A stretch of 12,899 bases of DNA from Opitutia bacterium. Lineage in GTDB: Bacteria; Verrucomicrobiota; Verrucomicrobiia; Opitutales; Seribacteraceae. The notes beneath the pieces were generated by a model. The model was given only the letters and a program-made list of their open reading frames with translations, made no database searches and was not told the origin of the DNA. Shown here one piece after another: positions 7,612 to 12,899 of this stretch. The position numbers and the translations under genes were made by a program. Position 1 is the first letter of the stretch. Every line of letters starts with the position of its first letter. The stretch lies in NCBI GenBank assembly GCA_018695085.1, contig JABHOU010000024.1, positions 1 to 12,899 of the forward strand, read 5' to 3'.

Positions 7612-7683
7612 GGAGGCAGTCCAATTCCTGTAAAAAAGGGGGTAAGGCAAAAGTGAAAGAAGTGCGGGTTTTATCCGTCGAGT

Positions 7684-8496
7684 CTAATTTTTTTCGTAAG
7701 TTGTCCAAATTTCTTTTTCGTAGCTCCAAAACTGCCGAGCATTTTCTCTTTCCTTGTAGTAAAGCCATTTCGATGTGGAGTGGCGGAAAAAAAAAGGGTA
7801 AATTGATTTGCCCGTGTAAAGCCAACCAAGTTGTCTGTCCCACATCCATAATGCCGATTCGTCAGAACCGGAAACGAATAGCCATCCGTGGTTTGGATGA
7901 TAAACCCATCCATCTCCGTTGTCATAGAAATTTCCGAACCAGGTAGAGTTTTTAAATCCTGCGTCCAAGGTCTCCGTAGAGTCGCCGGACCATGGAGAAG
8001 CTGCTTTAGATTCTTCAACTTGCAACACTAACTTGTATGTCGAGGTCGATGGTCCTTGGCGATTTGCCCAACGGTATCCCTTGATTTCAATTTCGTAATT
8101 ACCGCCTGTGGGAAGTGTTCCTGAGATGGACGGGCTGTCCTTGTCGCCATTGAAGGTCAATCCATTAGGCAAACCAGAAACCAAATAGCTTTGCGCTTTG
8201 TGTCCGTGAGTATAAAAACGGAAAGTGTACGCATCGCCTTCCGTGCCTGTGCCAGGGTTCTTATCAATCTCTTCAAATGCTTTTACATAGGTTGTTGCTC
8301 CCGTTAGCACGTGTGGCAAAGTTGTGGCCGCCGCTGCGGGCAAGAGAGCCCGAAGTGTTTTAACATGTGCGGCAATCGGTGCGAAAAAGGTCGAAAGGTG
8401 TTTCCCGAGAGGCAATGTCGGCAAGCGTTGAAGAAGCATGGCCAATGTCATGCACAGGATTTTTGCCTTACTTTTCATCTTTAGTTGCATCCGCAC
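7684..8496 (-). CDS. Putative exported protein with putative-Ig (He_PIG-like) and Trp-rich C-terminal domains; carries TGAT motif
   Basis: The 270-residue protein has no function I can name. Residues 1-56 are basic and moderately hydrophobic with an Ala run (LLPAAAATT), a poor but possible export signal. LTGATTY (Thr65-Thr68 is TGAT) resembles the [S/T]GA[S/T] site that ApbE enzymes flavinylate. Residues about 86-160 look like a cadherin/putative-Ig domain (VSGLPNGLTFNG, PSISGTLPTGGNYEI, TSTYKLVLQV). Residues about 186-264 are Trp/Tyr-rich (WFGNFYDNGDGWVYH, HGWLFV, WMWDRQLGWLYTG, YPFFFRH, WLYY), a C-terminal module I associate with verrucomicrobial surface proteins. GTG 8496 is preferred because AGGAGG lies 6 nt upstream; ATG 8490 or 8478 are alternatives. 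The gene overlaps the DUF4266 gene by 16 bp, so the two are coupled. Confidence 0.82.
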   Translation of the reverse strand: MRMQLKMKSKAKILCMTLAMLLQRLPTLPLGKHLSTFFAPIAAHVKTLRALLPAAAATTLPHVLTGATTYVKAFEEIDKNPGTGTEGDAYTFRFYTHGHKAQSYLVSGLPNGLTFNGDKDSPSISGTLPTGGNYEIEIKGYRWANRQGPSTSTYKLVLQVEESKAASPWSGDSTETLDAGFKNSTWFGNFYDNGDGWVYHPNHGWLFVSGSDESALWMWDRQLGWLYTGKSIYPFFFRHSTSKWLYYKERENARQFWSYEKEIWTTYEKN

Positions 8497-8732
8497 CCAC
8501 CCCCTCCTGCCCCACGACCCCCTCGGGATGCTTCCCGACTGTAGAAGGCGTGATCATTCATCTTAACCTCTAATTTGTCTCTATCCGGTCGCATGACGTA
8601 GTCGGCGAGATATCCCCTTTGCAAGACGCTTACAGTGGGCTTGGGCGAGCAAGCACCAAAGGCGATCGTCGCTAGTAAGAATAGCGAAAGCAGCCAAGGT
8701 CTATTACTTTCTTTTTTCGTGCAGGTATTCAT
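8481..8732 (-). CDS. DUF4266 small lipoprotein with Gly-rich GCGCN C-terminus
   Basis: The 83-residue protein has a basic start, a hydrophobic stretch (13-27) and a lipobox-like AFGAC (Cys28), indicating a small lipoprotein. The mature part is about 55 residues: VLQRGYLADYVMRPD, HAFYSREASRGG, then a Gly tail ending GGGGCGCN (76-83). This matches DUF4266, a family of unknown function whose members, as I recall, end in a Gly/Cys tail and often sit beside DUF3570 and ApbE genes, as here. The two Cys in the tail could bind metal or form a redox pair. The start at 8732 was chosen because it gives the signal peptide and has AAAAGG 5 nt upstream. The gene begins 29 bp inside the end of the ApbE gene in another frame and overlaps the next gene, so it belongs to the same transcript. 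Confidence 0.88.
   Translation of the reverse strand: MNTCTKKESNRPWLLSLFLLATIAFGACSPKPTVSVLQRGYLADYVMRPDRDKLEVKMNDHAFYSREASRGGRGAGGGGCGCN
8503..8508 (-). promoter_or_regulatory. Ribosome binding site AGGAGG for the Ig/Trp-rich protein gene
   Basis: A perfect AGGAGG on the minus strand lies 6 nt before GTG 8496 (12 nt before ATG 8490). It is embedded in the codons for the Gly tail of the DUF4266 protein, so one stretch encodes the GGGG run and also provides the ribosome site. It decides the start call in favour of GTG 8496. Confidence 0.65.
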
Positions 8733-9675
8733 AAATGCCTTTTGTCCATTCAACTCCGTTTTGGGTTTGTACGCAACCTTCCGCTCCAAAAAACCTATCG
8801 ATTCTGGCAAGCCCTCGATCAGTTCCGTCAAGCAAGGCGCATGTGGACAGAACACCTGCCTCTAGGCAAGAGCGTGAGATAACCGTGGCGGACAGACAGT
8901 TGTTGCTCGTTGGGTAACCCGTGCGATGATCGATTAAGTGGCCGTACCTTTTGCCGTCCTTTTCGAAAAATCTTCGATAGTTCCCCGATGTCGCGACAGC
9001 CATGCCGGAAACCGAAAAAATCCGATTTGCTTGACCTTGCTTTCGAGGATCTTCAAGACCGACTCGCCATGCAGGTGCGTCGGGGGGAGAACCTGAGCCA
9101 AAAACATCGCCCCCAAAGTCGATGAGAAAATCCTCCAGCTCATGCTCGCGGGCCAAATCAGCTACTCGGTCAACGGCATATTCTTTGCCGAAGCCCCCGA
9201 AATCGAGGCCCATTCCTGTTTCTGGCAGGAAGATGGAGTGGTTTTCTCGATGAACTTTCTTCCATCCGATTTTTGATAGCGCCTCTCTTATTTCGGATTC
9301 GGAGGGAACTTGCGGATTCTTTGCTTTGAAATCCCAAAGGCGGGAAAGCGGAAGGGTAGTGGGATCAAAGAGCCCCTCAGTCAAAAAATGAAGGGTGTTG
9401 CACATGTCGAACGAGTGAATGTCCGTTGCATCTATTTGAACGGGGTTACGACCAGCTGCATGATTGATTCGGCTTATTAGGCTGTCGTCCCTGAAGCGGG
9501 AATAACGAATCTCAAAACGGTGTACCCAATCGAGTGCGTTTTTTCTGAAGATATCGGCTGCTCCCATCGAATTTGCAGCATACAGTATTTCGCAACGTGT
9601 GCCCATGGCAGGAAATTGAAGTCGAAAGAGACCATCGGCCAAGAATTCAGGGGAAATTTTGGATGGAGCGTGCAT
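8704..9675 (-). CDS. apbE: ApbE-family protein (FAD:protein FMN transferase-like)
   Basis: The 323-residue protein belongs to the ApbE family, whose enzymes move FMN from FAD onto Thr/Ser of exported redox proteins. Seen motifs are FPAMGTRCEI near the start, SRFRDDSLISRIN, FDPTTLPLSRLW, LDFGGFGKEYAVDRV (157-171), LIDFGGDVFGSG, VATSGNYRRFF and HLIDHRTGYP (247-256). Two points are unusual. There is no signal peptide or lipobox, although characterised ApbE proteins are usually periplasmic. The C-terminal metal motif usually reads ADAL[AS]T, but here it is AGVLST, putting Gly274 where Asp normally coordinates Mg. Activity is therefore uncertain. ATG 9675 is chosen over ATG 9690 because GGGAG lies 8 nt upstream of it. 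The gene starts just after the DUF3570 stop and runs into the DUF4266 gene. Confidence 0.9.
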   Translation of the reverse strand: MHAPSKISPEFLADGLFRLQFPAMGTRCEILYAANSMGAADIFRKNALDWVHRFEIRYSRFRDDSLISRINHAAGRNPVQIDATDIHSFDMCNTLHFLTEGLFDPTTLPLSRLWDFKAKNPQVPSESEIREALSKIGWKKVHRENHSIFLPETGMGLDFGGFGKEYAVDRVADLAREHELEDFLIDFGGDVFGSGSPPDAPAWRVGLEDPRKQGQANRIFSVSGMAVATSGNYRRFFEKDGKRYGHLIDHRTGYPTSNNCLSATVISRSCLEAGVLSTCALLDGTDRGLARIDRFFGAEGCVQTQNGVEWTKGIYEYLHEKRK

Positions 9676-9677
9676 CC

Positions 9678-10835
9678 TCAGAACTCCCATTGTAGTCCAA
9701 CAGTATATATATCTGCGTCAGGATACATAAGAGGTGAGGTTACTCCATCACGGCCCTCCATGTCGTACCTCTCGTAAGCCAAGTCCAAGTTAATGTTTTC
9801 ACCTTTAAACATCGTCAGTTTAAGGCCATAGGCAAGACTCTCCATTTTGGAAATCCGATAGTCTGCCGAATAATGGGGCGCCAATCCCGTGGGAGGATTT
9901 GCGTCATTTACTTTCGATTCGTCCAAGATCGTGACGTAATAATCCGCCGCCGACTGATTGTAGTATCTCAGCAAGGGTCGGATTACCAGATTTTCGCCTA
10001 TGCGCTTGAACCATTGCATTTCCAAGGTGTTGCCTCGAAGACCTGAGTCGTCGGCAAAGAATCGATAACTGCCTTGTACGCTAGAACGCAAGGACTCAAT
10101 GTATCGAGTTCCCTCGACAAAGACGACGTACACATTCCGGGTGCCGGGTCGGTTTTCAGGTGTTGGCCAAAGCACTTTGGCACCATGGACTGTTGAGTAG
10201 TAGGCAACGTTCTTGTACGGATCGCTCAAATATCCTGACGGACGAGAATACGAAAGGTTAACCGCTATCGTAGTCTTGGGGTCGAGGATACGGTGGGCTC
10301 CAAAGTTGATATCGGGTGTTCGCTTTGTTTGTTCGTCAAATCCGGGATATCCAGTGATTTTCGTGTCCACGGTGTCGTCGAGGTAGGAAAGTCCTGCACT
10401 TAGAGTGAGAGTGTCTTCCGCATATTGACGAGACAGTCGAACGGCATAACTACGCGAAATGTAATCGGGTTCATGGCTAAGTCCGAATTCAAAGGAAAAG
10501 TCGTATTCTCCTGCTTCTCTTGCAAGGGTTACCAAACCGGCTCGCCTTGTTTCTTCGATCGGGTCGGAAAGCCAATCGAGTTCGGTTGGCGGCAATCCCA
10601 TTGGAGTCGCTCCGGACCACGTATCCACAATGCCTACGACATCAAGGTTCCATTCATCAGTTAGGGCTGTTTCCGCTTCCGCGTACCATGAGCGAACGTG
10701 AATCCTTTCCCCTTCCTCGACCCATTCGCGATACTTGGCTCGCAATGCTTTTTCGGCAGTGCTTTTCCGGGTGACCAATACCAGTAACGCGATGATCGCC
10801 AAGAGGTGTATGGCTCTAAATGCCTTCGCTTTCAT
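9678..10835 (-). CDS. DUF3570 outer-membrane beta-barrel protein
   Basis: The 385-residue protein has a signal peptide (about 1-27, ending STA) and then alternating amphipathic strands with many aromatic residues, ending ADIYTVGLQWEF. The terminal Phe is the usual signature for insertion of outer-membrane barrels. Features such as FSFEFGLSHEPDYISRSY, TLTLSAGLSYLDDTV, RTPDINFGAHRILDPKT and VVFVEGTRYI fit DUF3570, a family of unknown function commonly found with DUF4266 and ApbE genes. The ATG has AAAGG about 10 nt upstream. It is the first gene of the minus-strand cluster and is divergent from the phoB-like gene, so the shared 153-bp gap should hold its promoter. A role in moving a substrate or in electron transfer across the outer membrane is possible but not shown by the sequence. 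Confidence 0.88.
   Translation of the reverse strand: MKAKAFRAIHLLAIIALLVLVTRKSTAEKALRAKYREWVEEGERIHVRSWYAEAETALTDEWNLDVVGIVDTWSGATPMGLPPTELDWLSDPIEETRRAGLVTLAREAGEYDFSFEFGLSHEPDYISRSYAVRLSRQYAEDTLTLSAGLSYLDDTVDTKITGYPGFDEQTKRTPDINFGAHRILDPKTTIAVNLSYSRPSGYLSDPYKNVAYYSTVHGAKVLWPTPENRPGTRNVYVVFVEGTRYIESLRSSVQGSYRFFADDSGLRGNTLEMQWFKRIGENLVIRPLLRYYNQSAADYYVTILDESKVNDANPPTGLAPHYSADYRISKMESLAYGLKLTMFKGENINLDLAYERYDMEGRDGVTSPLMYPDADIYTVGLQWEF
9684..9688 (-). promoter_or_regulatory. Ribosome binding site GGGAG for the apbE-like gene
   Basis: GGGAG on the minus strand lies 8 nt upstream of ATG 9675 and just ahead of the DUF3570 stop codon. The alternative ATG at 9690 has no comparable site, so this supports the shorter protein. 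Confidence 0.55.
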
Positions 10836-10988
10836 TTTGCAGGAGCCTTTCGGAAGGGTAGGTTCGGGTCAAGCTTTGGAAGAACCGGCTATTTTAAGAT
10901 GCTAAACTCTTAGTAACGCTTTTGCGTTTACGGTAATCCTATCTTGCCAAATATCCTCTTTCTCTCAAGGAATTCTTTGTTCGTTAAT
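10836..10988. promoter_or_regulatory. Divergent intergenic region between DUF3570 and phoB-like genes
   Basis: This 153-bp gap must serve the minus-strand cluster and the plus-strand regulator. It contains a hairpin or operator-like inverted repeat AACGC-TTTT-GCGTT (10915-10928), an AT-rich stretch with a possible minus-strand -10 (TAAAAT, complement of ATTTTA at 10891-10896) and a possible plus-strand TGCTAAACT (extended -10-like, 10900-10908). None has a convincing -35 partner. AAGGA at 10967-10971 is the only good ribosome site for the regulator. It lies 17 nt from ATG 10989 but 5 nt before an in-frame TTG at 10977. Confidence 0.4.
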
Positions 10989-11687
10989 ATGAATTCGAAA
11001 AAGCGCATATTCGTTGTCGACGACGAAGAAGATCTTACCGACCTTCTGCAATTTCAATTTAAGAGGGAGGGCTTCAAAGTGGTGACCGAGAACGATCCCT
11101 TTGTCGCCCTGAGCACAGCTCGCGACTTTGATCCCGATTTGATTGTTCTGGACGTCATGATGCCGGATTTAGATGGTTACCAACTACTACGCATGTTTCG
11201 ATCCGATAGTAAGCTGGTTCAAGTGCCCGTGGTCATGCTAACGGCTCGAGCAGGGGTTGAAGATCGTATTAAGGGACTTGAAAGCGGTGCCGACGATTAT
11301 GTGGGGAAGCCTTTCGATACTAAGGAACTGATTTTGCGAATCCGCTCCATTCTTAAGCGGAGTACTAAACAAGAGCCCGAGTCTTCCGGTCGAATTGACA
11401 TGGGCAATGTCACAATCGATGAGGAAGACTACTCCGTGAGCATTAACGCTAAGAAGATTCCTTTCACTAGGACGGAGTTCAAGCTGCTCCAGTTTTTCCT
11501 TAAGCGAAAGGGTAGGGTGCAAACCAGAGAGAATCTTCTCGTTAGCGTTTGGAAGTTCGATACCGATGTCGAGACTCGCACCGTAGACGTTCATATTCGC
11601 AGGTTGCGTAAAAAGATGGAGAGTGCCGACTTGGAGATCGAAACCATCCGTGGGGTGGGGTACCGCTTGGCGGAAAAAAGAAAGTAA
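10989..11687 (+). CDS. phoB: OmpR/PhoB-family response regulator, probably PhoB
   Basis: The 232-residue regulator has a receiver domain (about 5-120) with the acidic pair Asp11/Asp12, phospho-acceptor Asp55 in IVLDVMMPD, Thr85 in VVMLTARAG and Lys107 in GKPFD. A winged-helix DNA-binding domain (about 132-230) follows, with FTRTEFKLLQFFLKRKGRV and TVDVHIRRLRKKME, the latter being the recognition helix region. The PhoB call, rather than another OmpR-type regulator, rests on its partner kinase 6 bp downstream and on a Pho-box-like site before a phosphate-type porin gene. ATG 10989 gives the standard N-terminus. A TTG four codons upstream (10977) has a better-spaced AAGGA and would add LFVN; this is a real alternative. 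Confidence 0.9.
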   Translation: MNSKKRIFVVDDEEDLTDLLQFQFKREGFKVVTENDPFVALSTARDFDPDLIVLDVMMPDLDGYQLLRMFRSDSKLVQVPVVMLTARAGVEDRIKGLESGADDYVGKPFDTKELILRIRSILKRSTKQEPESSGRIDMGNVTIDEEDYSVSINAKKIPFTRTEFKLLQFFLKRKGRVQTRENLLVSVWKFDTDVETRTVDVHIRRLRKKMESADLEIETIRGVGYRLAEKRK

Positions 11688-11693
11688 ACTTCC

Positions 11694-12536
11694 ATGTTCT
11701 TGGACATTTGGATCTTGTCGGTTATCCTTGCGTGTGGTGCTTCGTTTTTTTTGATTTTCTGGCGAAGAAGCCAATATCTCAAAAAGAAGCTAAAAATGGA
11801 CTCGCTGGATGATCTGGAAAATGAAGAACTGAATCCCGACCGAGAAGTTCGTAAAAATTTCGTGGCTAACGTATCTCATGAGTTGCGTACCCCGGTAGCC
11901 ATCGTGAAAGGATTCGCGGAAACTCTGGACGACAGCTACGATGAACTTTCAGGCAAGAAACGTCGAGAATTCATAGGGAAAATCCGAAAAAATTCGGATC
12001 GGCTTTGTTCCTTAGTCGAGGATCTTCTCCATTTGGCGGAACTGGAGTCTCCTTCTCATACATTGAGACCCGAACCCAGCAGTCTTTCGGTTGTTGTCCG
12101 TACAGTTGCAGACAGGTTGGGCGAGGGACTGGATCTAAATACCCAAAGAATACGATTGGAGCTTGCCGAGGAACGGAAGTCGATGTCCTTCGATCCCTTG
12201 AGGGTAGAGTGTGTCGTCGAGAACCTTTTGAGCAATGCTCTTCGCTATGCCCGTGATTCATCGGAAATAATTATTAGAACTATTTTTGATGAAGAACTCA
12301 AATGGCTCCGTTGTGAAGTGCAAGACGATGGGTGTGGGATTCCTGAAAAGGACTTGCCTCATATCTTTGAGCGTTTCTACAGAGTCGACAAGGGCCGTTC
12401 TAGGGATAGTGGAGGAACGGGCTTGGGTTTAAGCATCGTCAAGCATATCGTCGATTTGCATGGTGGGGATGTATCCGTTCGAAGTGAGATCGGCAAGGGG
12501 ACAACTTTTTCCTTTACCCTTCCCATCGGGTGTTGA
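11694..12536 (+). CDS. phoR: PhoR-like sensor histidine kinase, short form
   Basis: The 280-residue kinase has one N-terminal membrane segment (about 5-23), a short charged linker and then a HisKA domain with FVANVSHELRTPVAIVKGF (His62 is the phosphorylation site). The HATPase_c domain shows an N-box (ENLLSNALRYA), G1 (DDGCGIPE), an F-box (FERFYRVD), G2 (GTGLGLSIVKHIVDLHGG) and a GKGTTFSFTLP end. E. coli PhoR is about 430 residues with a PAS domain; this protein goes from membrane helix to HisKA with no PAS, HAMP or periplasmic sensor. If it is PhoR, its signal probably comes through protein partners such as the Pst/PhoU system, which is not in this window. It starts 6 bp after the regulator stop and is surely co-transcribed. 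DNA downstream holds a weak hairpin with a T-run. Confidence 0.9.
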   Translation: MFLDIWILSVILACGASFFLIFWRRSQYLKKKLKMDSLDDLENEELNPDREVRKNFVANVSHELRTPVAIVKGFAETLDDSYDELSGKKRREFIGKIRKNSDRLCSLVEDLLHLAELESPSHTLRPEPSSLSVVVRTVADRLGEGLDLNTQRIRLELAEERKSMSFDPLRVECVVENLLSNALRYARDSSEIIIRTIFDEELKWLRCEVQDDGCGIPEKDLPHIFERFYRVDKGRSRDSGGTGLGLSIVKHIVDLHGGDVSVRSEIGKGTTFSFTLPIGC

Positions 12537-12556
12537 AGGTTTTTTAACCTCTTTTT
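12537..12556 (+). terminator. Candidate weak intrinsic terminator after phoR-like gene
   Basis: AGGTT (12537-12541) and AACCT (12546-12550) can pair around a four-T loop, followed by C and five T (12552-12556). The stem has only 5 bp and is AT-containing, so termination may be partial. It sits directly at the end of the kinase gene and before the porin promoter region, which is where a terminator would be expected. Confidence 0.35.
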
Positions 12557-12594
12557 CTCAATAGTTAAAATCGAGGCAGATTTGTTGCCGGAAT

Positions 12595-12612
12595 TTGTAA
12601 CGTAATTGTAAC
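12595..12612 (+). promoter_or_regulatory. Candidate Pho box (PhoB binding site) upstream of porin gene
   Basis: Two identical heptamers TTGTAAC (12595-12601 and 12606-12612) are separated by GTAA, giving exact 11-bp periodicity. E. coli Pho boxes are two 7-bp repeats (CTGTCAT-like) separated by 4 bp, and PhoB binds them as a head-to-tail dimer. The site lies 80 bp upstream of the porin ATG and just downstream of the phoB/phoR-like genes. AT-rich candidates for a -10 (TAATTT at 12631-12636 and TATTTT at 12645-12650) follow. The match is by architecture and by the TGTxA core, not by full consensus. Confidence 0.6.
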
Positions 12613-12692
12613 GTTTTCTTCGCAAGATCGTAATTTGTATCTGCTATTTTGTTTGGTAAACTCACAATCTTTCATTCAGCAAAACCAATTGT

Positions 12693-12899
12693 ATGAATAT
12701 TATAAACCTCAGTGTTTCCTTACTGATCATTTCCGCGGTTTTCGCAAAAGGGCAGGAGAGTGATCAGTCTGTTTACGACAACATCTGGAGTAAAGTAGTT
12801 TGGTATGAAAACGATGAGAATGCAATCCTTCAAAAGTTTTCATTTACTGGCCGTTTGCAAGGGGACTACCATAGCTTCGACAATGATGCAGTAGGGAGA
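12693..12899 (+). CDS. Phosphate-selective porin (OprO/OprP)-like protein, N-terminal part (3' end outside window)
   Basis: Only 69 residues are visible and the frame is open to the window end. Residues 1-20 are a signal peptide (VSLLIISAVFAKG; cleavage likely after VFA). The mature start, with IWSKVVWYENDENAILQKF and then FTGRLQGDYHSFDND, resembles the first strands of phosphate-selective porin O/P proteins. These form outer-membrane channels for phosphate or polyphosphate. ATG 12693 gives the signal peptide directly; no clear Shine-Dalgarno precedes it. The Pho-box-like site 80 bp upstream and the PhoB/PhoR-like genes before it support induction under phosphate starvation. Identification rests on a short segment plus context. 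Confidence 0.7.
   Translation, partial: MNIINLSVSLLIISAVFAKGQESDQSVYDNIWSKVVWYENDENAILQKFSFTGRLQGDYHSFDNDAVGR

Noticed and set aside
7630..7645. Run of C and T on the minus strand before the E1-like gene as a terminator
   Set aside because: No stable hairpin precedes the T-run, so an intrinsic terminator is not supported.
7612..7650. N-terminal extension of the E1-like protein (MPYPLFYRNW...)
   Set aside because: It would need a TTG start with no Shine-Dalgarno. The ATG at 7611 gives the usual N-terminus of the family.
7515..7946. Plus-strand open frame opposite the E1-like and Ig/Trp-rich genes
   Set aside because: It is antisense to two well-supported genes, has low-complexity basic composition and no recognisable motif.
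9676..9690. Five-residue longer ApbE start at ATG 9690
   Set aside because: No ribosome site precedes it, while GGGAG is well placed for ATG 9675.
10911..10939. Possible Pho box or operator (TAGTAAC ... TTGCGTT ... GTAATCC) before the phoB-like gene
   Set aside because: Only the first heptamer resembles TTGTAAC. The units at +11 and +22 bp do not match, so autoregulation cannot be claimed from sequence. The short AACGC/GCGTT inverted repeat is noted only as part of the intergenic region.

Overview
The window looks like a chromosomal stretch from a Gram-negative member of Verrucomicrobiota, probably class Opitutia (Puniceicoccales/Opitutales-like). The basis is moderate GC by eye, lipoproteins and outer-membrane barrels, a DUF3570/DUF4266/ApbE gene set, a Trp-rich C-terminal domain that I associate with verrucomicrobial secreted proteins, and a PhoB/PhoR pair followed by a phosphate-type porin. 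The taxonomic call is inference from protein style. No rRNA, tRNA, CRISPR array, insertion sequence or integrase is visible.

Layout. (1) 1-1642, plus strand: the 3' end of a sensor histidine kinase, with a GTGA overlap into a lipoprotein carrying a SUMF1/FGE-like domain without the full catalytic Cys pair. (2) 1658-10835, minus strand: ten co-oriented genes. In transcription order they are a DUF3570 outer-membrane barrel, an ApbE-family protein, a DUF4266 mini-lipoprotein, a putative-Ig/Trp-rich exported protein, a MoeB/ThiF-like E1 protein, a membrane-anchored tandem substrate-binding protein, a ModB-like permease and a ModC-like ATPase. After a 104-bp gap follow an intact S1C protease with a PDZ domain and a co-translated pseudoprotease with a PDZ inserted in its protease fold. 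Short gaps and overlaps suggest one or two long transcripts starting in 10836-10988. (3) 10989-12899, plus strand: a PhoB-like response regulator, a compact PhoR-like kinase, a candidate weak terminator, a candidate Pho box (two TTGTAAC repeats exactly 11 bp apart) and the start of a phosphate-selective-porin-like gene.

How they may work together. Region 3 reads as a phosphate-starvation module in which PhoR/PhoB activate the porin through the Pho box. Region 2 combines an envelope redox-type set (DUF3570, ApbE, DUF4266) with an oxyanion importer of the molybdate/tungstate type and a MoeB-like adenylating protein. Several parts depart from textbook versions: the ApbE protein has no visible export signal and seems to lack a metal-binding Asp, its neighbour carries a TGAT motif like those flavinylated by ApbE, the E1 protein has altered ATP-site residues, and the solute-binding protein is a two-domain fusion. 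This cluster is the most likely place in the window for an undescribed system. The functional links are inference from gene order.
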